The position numbers were made by a program, and so were the translations under genes. This document shows positions 6,263 through 11,399 of a stretch of 11,399 nt of DNA, one piece after another; the first letter of the stretch is position 1, and each line of letters opens with the position of its first letter. The DNA comes from Akkermansiaceae bacterium (lineage in GTDB: Bacteria; Verrucomicrobiota; Verrucomicrobiia; Verrucomicrobiales; Akkermansiaceae). The notes beneath the pieces are model-generated. The model ran no database searches. It was not told where the DNA came from and saw only the letters and a list, made by a program, of their open reading frames with translations. The stretch is taken from the NCBI GenBank assembly GCA_023301645.1, contig JALZUH010000012.1:1-11399 (forward strand), in the 5' to 3' direction.

Positions 6263-7288
6263 ATGAACAACAACAACTTCGTCTCTATGCCTACTCTCGA
6301 TCACTCTTCTCCCCCCCCCTCCGATCAATCTACTGATCAAGCCTCAGATCAACCTACAGCTATTGGAATAGACTTCGGAGGCACCTCTGTGAAAATAGGC
6401 GTCGTCCAAGGACAGCAAATACTCGAACTAGCAACACCCATCCCCACCGAAGCCTATAGTGCCCCCGAGCCACTCATCGAGGCCATTGCTAGTGTCATCA
6501 ATGATTACAAAGAGAAATACCCCGACATCGTAGCCGTCGGAGGAGGCGTCCCCGGCTTTGTCCATGCCCAAAAAGGCATCATCTACGAGCTTCCTAATGT
6601 AAACGGCTGGCTCAACATCGAATTCAACGACACCATCGAGGAGCTCACGTCCCTGCCCTGTGCCATTGATAATGATGCCAATGCCATGGCTTATGCCGAG
6701 TGGAAATACGGTGCGGGAAAAGGTAAGCAACACCTCATCTGCATCACCCTAGGAACAGGACTAGGAGCTGGTATCATCTCAAGTAATCGACTCATCCAAG
6801 GCAGTAACTCCTCAGCAGCAGAGCTCGGGCAAACCTCCATCGACTACCAAGGTAAGTCAGGCAAATATAACAACACAGGTGCCATCGAAGACTACATCGG
6901 CAACCGCCAAATCGCCCAATACATGCAGCAGAGCTACCGTGAGCAAGGTGAAGAAATCCACATCAATGACTGCTCACCAGCGGCACTGAGCGCCCTCGCC
7001 GATAATGGTGACGCTCTCGCCATATCTATCTGGGAGAACATCGCCGAAAAGCTAGCCTGCACGATCGTCAACGCATGCTGGTTATTTAACCCCGAAGCTG
7101 TCGTCATCGGAGGCGGTGTCTCCAAGGCAGGAAAGCACATCTTCGACCCACTAGAAAAGCTCGTGAAGCACCAGCTAGCCGCTCCATTCCACCAAGAGCT
7201 GAGCATCCTACCAGCTCATTTTGGCAATCACGCAGGCTTGATCGGAGCTGCTAATATCGCCACTGACGCTCTCAAGGAGAAAGCGTAG
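6263..7288 (+). CDS. ROK-family sugar kinase-like protein
   Basis: A 341-residue protein of the ROK family (glucokinase, fructokinase, ManNAc kinase and relatives). After a low-complexity N-terminus of about 32 residues come DFGGT (37-41, phosphate loop), GGGVPGFV, LPNVNGW, DNDANA with the likely catalytic base D138, and LGTGLGAG (163-170). The ROK zinc site is missing: the usual ExGH reads ELGQ (187-190), and the usual CxCGxxGC stretch reads around GKSGKYNNTGA (197-207) with no cysteine. All kinase motifs remain, so a zinc-free ROK kinase is likely; the sugar cannot be named. No DNA-binding domain precedes the kinase, so it is not a ROK repressor. A run of nine Cs and a 12-bp repeat lie between the start and the kinase domain. 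It is separated from coaX by 80 bases. Confidence 0.85.
   Translation: MNNNNFVSMPTLDHSSPPPSDQSTDQASDQPTAIGIDFGGTSVKIGVVQGQQILELATPIPTEAYSAPEPLIEAIASVINDYKEKYPDIVAVGGGVPGFVHAQKGIIYELPNVNGWLNIEFNDTIEELTSLPCAIDNDANAMAYAEWKYGAGKGKQHLICITLGTGLGAGIISSNRLIQGSNSSAAELGQTSIDYQGKSGKYNNTGAIEDYIGNRQIAQYMQQSYREQGEEIHINDCSPAALSALADNGDALAISIWENIAEKLACTIVNACWLFNPEAVVIGGGVSKAGKHIFDPLEKLVKHQLAAPFHQELSILPAHFGNHAGLIGAANIATDALKEKA
6311..6319 (+). repeat. C9 homopolymer within the ROK coding region
   Basis: Nine consecutive Cs encode prolines about 17-19 codons after the start. By direct reading, one C fewer leads to a TAG and one C more leads to a TGA within about 20 codons, so slippage in either direction would abolish the protein. 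Confidence 0.8.
6323..6358 (+). repeat. Three imperfect 12-bp tandem repeats, GATCAA core
   Basis: GATCAA recurs at 6323, 6335 and 6347 with a strict 12-base period, encoding DQST-DQAS-DQPT. The unit is a multiple of three, so copy-number change would alter only the length of the N-terminal tail of the ROK protein. Confidence 0.75.
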
Positions 7289-7416
7289 CCCCTCCCTTCG
7301 TCGCCACGCGCCACAAAGGGTAAGCTGCATGAGTGAAAATAAATACCTTTCTACCAGAAATTTAACGTGCCTTATCAAGGCTCCGTGCATACGCTATCAA
7401 ACAGTTCCCACTTATC

Positions 7417-8226
7417 ATGAATCAAATAGGTAATCTTAAAATCGACCCTTCCGCGCCCTTCTTCATCCTCGGCCCCTGCGCCCTTGAATCAGAGGAATTC
7501 GCATGGGAAATGGCACGCACGCTCAAGAAAATATCTGAGCGCACCGGCATCCAGTTCATCTTCAAGGCATCCTATGATAAGGCAAACCGCACCTCAGTAG
7601 GCTCATTCCGTGGCCTCGGAGTCAAGGAAGGCTGCCGCATCCTTGGTGAGATCGGCAAAGAGCTCGGTCTCCCTGTCACCACTGACATCCACACACCTGC
7701 TGAGGCTGAGATCGCTGCTGAGACAGTAGACCTTCTCCAAATCCCTGCATTCCTCTGCCGCCAAACTGACCTACTCGAAGCCTGCGCTAAGACAGGAAGA
7801 TCGGTAAATGTGAAAAAAGGCCAGTTTCTCGCCCCATGGGACGTGAAGCCCATCCTTGAGAAAATGAATGCCTTCAACTGTGAAAACTACTACCTCACAG
7901 AGCGCGGAACTACCTTCGGCTACAACAATCTCGTCACCGACATGCGCGCCCTCTACTGGATGCGCGAGCTAGGAGCTAAGGTCATCTTCGACGCCACTCA
8001 CTCCGTCCAGCGCCCAGGTGGACTCGGCGGCACAACAGGTGGTGACGGTATCCTCGCCCCTGTGCTTGCACGCGCAGCTGTTGCCACAGGAGTTGACGGT
8101 GTGTTCATGGAAACTCACCTTAATCCAGAAAAAGCATTCTCAGACGGTCCGAATCAGATCCCTATCGAGCAAATCGAAGGTGTAATCACCAAGCTACTTG
8201 CAGTCCACCACGCTGCACACGGCTAA
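7417..8226 (+). CDS. kdsA: 3-deoxy-D-manno-octulosonate-8-phosphate synthase (KdsA), metal-dependent type
   Basis: A 269-residue cytoplasmic TIM-barrel enzyme that condenses phosphoenolpyruvate with arabinose 5-phosphate to Kdo-8-phosphate, needed for the lipopolysaccharide core. Motifs: LGPCALESEE, FKASYDKANRTS, TTDIHTPAEA, QIPAFLCRQTDLL, VNVKKGQFLAPW, LTERGTTFGYNNLV, DATHSVQRPGGLGG and GVFMETH. C21, H195, E232 and D243 match, each offset by ten, the metal ligands C11, H185, E222 and D233 of Aquifex KdsA as I recall them, so this is the metal-dependent class rather than the E. coli type, which has Asn in place of the Cys. Length is close to the usual 270-285. No Shine-Dalgarno precedes the ATG. 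It sits just upstream of lipopolysaccharide transport genes. Confidence 0.96.
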   Translation: MNQIGNLKIDPSAPFFILGPCALESEEFAWEMARTLKKISERTGIQFIFKASYDKANRTSVGSFRGLGVKEGCRILGEIGKELGLPVTTDIHTPAEAEIAAETVDLLQIPAFLCRQTDLLEACAKTGRSVNVKKGQFLAPWDVKPILEKMNAFNCENYYLTERGTTFGYNNLVTDMRALYWMRELGAKVIFDATHSVQRPGGLGGTTGGDGILAPVLARAAVATGVDGVFMETHLNPEKAFSDGPNQIPIEQIEGVITKLLAVHHAAHG

Positions 8227-8238
8227 GACCACCACCTT

Positions 8239-8255
8239 AGTAAGAAGACCTTACT
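8239..8255 (+). terminator. Weak hairpin after kdsA
   Basis: AGTAAG and CTTACT form a 6-bp stem around a 5-base loop, 12 bases after the kdsA stop. No T tract follows, so it may be a weak or non-functional terminator, and read-through into the Lpt genes is plausible. Confidence 0.25.
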
Positions 8256-8334
8256 TCATCTCATAACTTACAAGCTACTGAAAGCAGCCCTACATCAGCC
8301 TAATAGAACCCAGAAACCCCAGCAAATACTGCCC

Positions 8335-9759
8335 ATGGTAGTATCTGCCGTGGCTCTACTAGGCTCTTTGGGTGATGTTGCCACGGCTCAGAGTCAGCCG
8401 CTTAGTAGCGCTGAGACTAGTGAGGCAAGCTCCAAGCCCACTAAGGTCACAAGGGTCACTAAGCCCAAAAAGGCTAACAAGCCCATCAAGAAAAGCCGCT
8501 CAGGCTTCCCTGATCTCAAGATGCTGCCTGAGGGCAGCTATCTCAAAGAAGTCAAAATCCCTCGTTACGATAAGGACTTCAATCCCATTTCCCTACTCAC
8601 TGCAGAGAATGTAAAAGTAGGCGACCTCTCCGTCATCGATGCTCAGAATGTCTACATCGAGCTCTATCATGAAGACCATAGCGTCAAGTTAAAGTCCCGC
8701 ATGAAGCAGGCCTACTTCGATCAGAGGAACTCCACTCTTCGCTCTACCATGAGCACCACTCTTGAAGGCTCTAACTTTATAGCCAAAGGATCATCACTCA
8801 CCATCCATGAGGCAAGCGGCCAAGGCTTCCTTGTTGGGCCTTGCTTCACAAAATTCACAAAACCTCACAAGAAAGCATCCACTGCTATGAATCTAAAAAA
8901 GGTCAGTCAACCCATCGTCACTACCACCAAGAAAGTAGTCACAGGCACTCTTATCACCGCCACATCTGGAATGCTCATGGCAGAGCGCCCTCCCTCACTC
9001 ACTGAGACAGAGACAGCACAGCTCGACCAGCAAGCCACCACTCTGAGTGAGCAAGTCAGCCAAGCTCAGCAAGCAAGCACCCAAGAGCTCGAAGAAGCTA
9101 CTGCAGCCAGCCAAGCCACTCAGCAGGAAATGACAGACTTCCTTCAGCAAACAGGTCAGAAAGCACCACTCACCATCCAGACTACCACAGACCAGCCCAC
9201 CCCGGCTAACGACTCTACTAAAGGTGCTCACTCAGCCACTAATCAAGAAGCCTTCAGCCACCCCTCACTCCCTGATCAGCTGGGCAAAGATCAAGAAACA
9301 CTCACCGTAGAGTGTGACGGCGGTCTCTACTTCGATGCCAAGCAAGGTGTGCTCGTCTACTTGGATAACATCCGCCTCAACAACAAGACCTTCAAAATGT
9401 CATGTAAGGATGAGCTCAAGGTCTACACTGAGCCCAAGAAAGAAAGCTCGGACAAGAAAGCCTCGCCGAAGAAAGACAGCAACAACGACAAGGTGAAGAA
9501 AATCATCGCCACAGGACAAGTCGTCCTCTCTGGCAAGGATGCTAAAGGCAGCCCCTATCTTGCCCACGCAGACGAAGCTCACTACGACGCCAAAACCGAA
9601 ACATTCATTCTACGCGGTGGCTACCCTAGCATCCAGCAAAGCAAGAGCCAGTATCTCAAGTCTAAGGATAAAAACGGCTATATTCGCATCCCTAAAAATG
9701 GCTCCATTGTGACCAGTAAAGGTGCGTGGGAGAATAAATTCATCATCCCTAAGCAGTAG
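8335..9759 (+). CDS. LPS-export periplasmic bridge protein, LptC/LptA-like composite
   Basis: A 474-residue exported protein. A hydrophobic segment (about 2-18, VVSAVALLGSLGDVATAQS) looks like a signal peptide, followed by a Lys/Pro-rich stretch to about 55. Residues about 56-170 look like an LptC-type beta-jellyroll (LLTAENVKVGDLSVIDAQN, then SRMKQAYFDQRNSTLRS). A weakly hydrophobic patch (about 200-216) and a Gln/Thr/Ala-rich, probably coiled, linker (about 222-293) follow. From 323 to the end is an LptA/OstA-like jellyroll (CDGGLYFDAKQGVLVYLDN, VKKIIATGQVVLSG, ADEAHYDAKTETFILRG), interrupted by a Lys-rich insert at about 365-389. The assignment rests on this pattern and on lptB lying 44 bases downstream; sequence identity to known LptA or LptC is clearly low. 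It would help carry lipopolysaccharide across the periplasm. The ATG at 8335 gives a signal peptide with no positive N-region; see findings for an alternative start. Confidence 0.68.
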   Translation: MVVSAVALLGSLGDVATAQSQPLSSAETSEASSKPTKVTRVTKPKKANKPIKKSRSGFPDLKMLPEGSYLKEVKIPRYDKDFNPISLLTAENVKVGDLSVIDAQNVYIELYHEDHSVKLKSRMKQAYFDQRNSTLRSTMSTTLEGSNFIAKGSSLTIHEASGQGFLVGPCFTKFTKPHKKASTAMNLKKVSQPIVTTTKKVVTGTLITATSGMLMAERPPSLTETETAQLDQQATTLSEQVSQAQQASTQELEEATAASQATQQEMTDFLQQTGQKAPLTIQTTTDQPTPANDSTKGAHSATNQEAFSHPSLPDQLGKDQETLTVECDGGLYFDAKQGVLVYLDNIRLNNKTFKMSCKDELKVYTEPKKESSDKKASPKKDSNNDKVKKIIATGQVVLSGKDAKGSPYLAHADEAHYDAKTETFILRGGYPSIQQSKSQYLKSKDKNGYIRIPKNGSIVTSKGAWENKFIIPKQ

Positions 9760-9803
9760 CCTCCAATACGAATCTTCAAACCAATCATCAAAGTAGCAAA
9801 CCT

Positions 9804-10580
9804 ATGAACACGGCGGAACAACCAAGCCCCACATCGCTACGCAGCAATGCACCAGTGCTCTTGGGAGCCGAGGGCATTGTCAAAACCTACGGTGGGCGCA
9901 CCGTCGTCAATAAAGTCCACATCAGTGTGCGCGAAGGCGAAATCGTCGGACTCCTAGGCCCTAATGGCGCAGGCAAGACAACGAGCTTCTACATGCTCGC
10001 CGGACTCATCCCACCAGATGCAGGCACTGTGAGCTTCCGAGGAGATGACATCTCAGCACTACCCATGCACAAACGCGCACGCCTCGGCATGGGCTACCTA
10101 CCGCAGGAAGAGTCTATTTTCCGAGGACTCTCTGTGGAGGATAACCTCATGGCGGTATTAGAAACCAGACGCGACCTCACCAAGAAAGAGCGTCACCAGA
10201 AAGCCGACGGCCTAATGGAGAGGTTCAACATCACCAAGCTACGCAAATCAGAAGCACTCGCTCTCTCAGGTGGAGAAAAGCGTCGCCTCACGATCGCCCG
10301 CTCGCTCTGCACCGATCCTAAGCTCCTCATGCTCGACGAGCCATTCAGTGGCGTCGATCCCATTGCCGTAGGAGACATTCAGAGCATTGTGCGCGACCTC
10401 CGCGACCAGGACGGGCTCTCTATCCTCATCACCGACCACAATGTGCGCGAAACACTCCACATCGTCGATCACGCCTACCTTCTCCACGAAGGAAAAATCA
10501 TGCTCGAAGGAGAATCTTCAGAAATTGCCAATAACTCTATTGCCAAAAAGCATTATTTAGGCGAAGATTTTGTAATGTAA
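9804..10580 (+). CDS. lptB: LPS export ABC transporter ATP-binding protein LptB
   Basis: A 258-residue cytoplasmic ATPase that powers extraction of lipopolysaccharide from the inner membrane with LptF/LptG. Motifs: Walker A GPNGAGKTT with K58, Q-loop YLPQEESIF (Q101), signature LSGGEKRR from 154, Walker B LLMLDEP with D178/E179 followed by FSGVDPIAV, and switch ITDHNVRETL with H212. The LPQE-SIF, DEPF-GVDPIAV and DHNVRETL strings and the C-terminal YLGEDF are LptB hallmarks that separate it from other ABC ATPases. Length is slightly above the usual 240 owing to an N-terminal extension of about 15 residues. It follows the LptC/LptA-like gene by 44 bases and is probably co-transcribed. lptF/lptG are not in the window. 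Confidence 0.95.
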   Translation: MNTAEQPSPTSLRSNAPVLLGAEGIVKTYGGRTVVNKVHISVREGEIVGLLGPNGAGKTTSFYMLAGLIPPDAGTVSFRGDDISALPMHKRARLGMGYLPQEESIFRGLSVEDNLMAVLETRRDLTKKERHQKADGLMERFNITKLRKSEALALSGGEKRRLTIARSLCTDPKLLMLDEPFSGVDPIAVGDIQSIVRDLRDQDGLSILITDHNVRETLHIVDHAYLLHEGKIMLEGESSEIANNSIAKKHYLGEDFVM

Positions 10581-10585
10581 AAAAC

Positions 10586-10610
10586 AGATGTGTTTATTTC
10601 ACACACATCT
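10586..10610. terminator. Hairpin after lptB, possible terminator
   Basis: AGATGTGT (10586-10593) and ACACATCT (10603-10610) form a perfect 8-bp stem with a 9-base loop, six bases after the lptB stop. The plus-strand side is followed by CCTAAC rather than Ts, while an A run precedes it, so it resembles a terminator better on the minus strand, where I see no gene. Its function for lptB is uncertain. Confidence 0.4.
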
Positions 10611-10754
10611 CCTAACAACTCTCCCTTTCCCAATCATATCCTCAGTAACACAAAAACTAAAAACAGCGAACACGACCACAATAAACGAACTACCGACTGA
10701 GGAAAACGGCTCGTGTGACCTGAATAACCAACAATAATAATAACGAAAATATAT

Positions 10755-11354
10755 ATGCAAACCGTAAATACGAATACACAAATCACCGTCACAGTTCGCC
10801 ACGAAGAGACCACAGACTCACTCCGCGACTACGCAACTAAGAAAATCCAAGGACTTCACCTCGACTATCCAAAAATCATTGAAGCAAAAGCTATCCTCGA
10901 CGTTCAGGGGAAGCGCCACATTGCAGAAATCATCCTCTTCTGCGCAAATCACATCGTCATTGAAGCATCCACAGAGGGCCTCGACATGTATGGAGCCATT
11001 GACGCTACTATTTCTAAAATAGCACGTCGCATGCGGAAGCATAAAACCCGCCTTCTCAAAAGCCACCGCCCGAATCGCCGTGGTGACACCATCAAGCACC
11101 TTGATGAAAAAGTATTCTCAGCAGACTTCCTCGATGCAGAAGTAGAAGAGTCAGAAGCACAAGCAGAGCACGATCCTGAACCAATGATCATTCACCGCGA
11201 GTCAGTTCGCATGATCACCATGCTCAAGGAAGAAGCCATCATGCAGCTAGAGCTCTCCGATAAGCCCTTTATTATCTTTAATAATGAGCGCCGCAATGTC
11301 ACCCAGATCATCTACCGCAGAGCAGATGGTGACTACGCAATCATCGAGCCATAA
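10755..11354 (+). CDS. hpf: Ribosome hibernation promoting factor, long form
   Basis: A 199-residue protein with two domains: an N-terminal S30AE/YfiA-like beta-alpha domain (about 8-110, with the basic KIARRMRKHKTRLLKSHR stretch near its end that contacts 16S rRNA), an acidic linker (about 125-145), and a C-terminal S30AE_C dimerisation domain (about 150-199: EEAIMQLELSDKPFIIFNN, then IYRRADGDYAIIEP). Long HPF alone is known to join inactive ribosomes into 100S dimers in stationary phase. Length is typical. The gene lies 174 bases after lptB, so it probably has its own promoter in that gap, although I see no clear -35/-10 pair. No Shine-Dalgarno precedes the ATG; the upstream bases are AT-rich (AATAATAATAA, AAAATATAT). 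Confidence 0.93.
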   Translation: MQTVNTNTQITVTVRHEETTDSLRDYATKKIQGLHLDYPKIIEAKAILDVQGKRHIAEIILFCANHIVIEASTEGLDMYGAIDATISKIARRMRKHKTRLLKSHRPNRRGDTIKHLDEKVFSADFLDAEVEESEAQAEHDPEPMIIHRESVRMITMLKEEAIMQLELSDKPFIIFNNERRNVTQIIYRRADGDYAIIEP

Positions 11355-11363
11355 TCACGGCTA

Positions 11364-11384
11364 GCCTTATGATAACAATAAGGC
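11364..11384 (+). terminator. Hairpin after hpf, possible terminator
   Basis: GCCTTAT and ATAAGGC form a perfect 7-bp stem with a 7-base loop, nine bases after the hpf stop. No T tract follows within the 15 bases that remain in the window, so the terminator call is tentative. Confidence 0.4.
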
Positions 11385-11399
11385 ACTTATAAGAACCTT

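Noticed and set aside
6934..7206. Minus-strand ORF inside the ROK gene
   Set aside because: Antisense shadow of a well-supported coding region with no motif of its own.
8995..9231. Minus-strand Leu/Ser/Cys-rich ORF inside the Lpt linker
   Set aside because: Produced by reading the Gln-rich linker in reverse; no start context or homology visible.
10669..10718. Short CACGA/TCGTG inverted repeat upstream of hpf
   Set aside because: Five to six base pairs separated by about 35 bases is expected by chance.
10599..10802. Minus-strand ORF in the lptB-hpf gap
   Set aside because: Cysteine- and tyrosine-rich, no recognisable motif, overlaps the hpf start; most likely a chance ORF.

Overview
The window looks like a chromosomal segment of a Gram-negative bacterium, most probably a member of the Verrucomicrobiota (Verrucomicrobiales-like). 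That placement is inferred from three things: lipopolysaccharide genes (kdsA, an Lpt bridge protein, lptB), near-absence of Shine-Dalgarno leaders, and the gene mix. It was not tested by any search. Most of the window is ordinary housekeeping sequence. I found no CRISPR array, rRNA, tRNA, integrase or transposase.

Layout. Positions 2-901 hold the 3' part of a PD-(D/E)XK nuclease-like gene that runs off the left edge and is more AT-rich than its neighbours. A 230-base gap follows with a nested inverted-repeat (REP-like) element. Next comes a two-gene unit (1132-2836): a very acidic small protein of unknown function overlapping a YhiN/HI0933-type flavoprotein by 11 bases. Convergent to it is a TorF-like outer-membrane porin on the minus strand (2957-3706) with two tandem terminators. 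A divergent control region (3707-3980) contains a perfect 14+5+14 palindrome and a strong sigma-54 promoter for the ammonium transporter gene amt (3981-5306), which ends in a strong terminator. Then follow coaX (type III pantothenate kinase), a ROK-family sugar kinase-like gene with a C9 tract and 12-bp tandem repeats near its start, kdsA (metal-dependent Kdo8P synthase), an apparent LptC-LptA composite, lptB, and long-form hpf.

How the genes work together. kdsA, the LptC/LptA-like protein and lptB supply Kdo and export lipopolysaccharide. The order Lpt bridge - lptB - hpf matches the well-known proteobacterial lptC-lptA-lptB-rpoN-hpf block, but rpoN is absent between lptB and hpf. The porin/amt pair looks like a nitrogen-acquisition locus, with amt under sigma-54 control. 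coaX and the ROK kinase are metabolic neighbours with no clear pathway link.

The most interesting points are the amt control region, the LptC-LptA composite with an uncertain start, the C9 tract that could switch the ROK gene off, and the acidic protein translationally coupled to the flavoprotein. None is a clearly new system.
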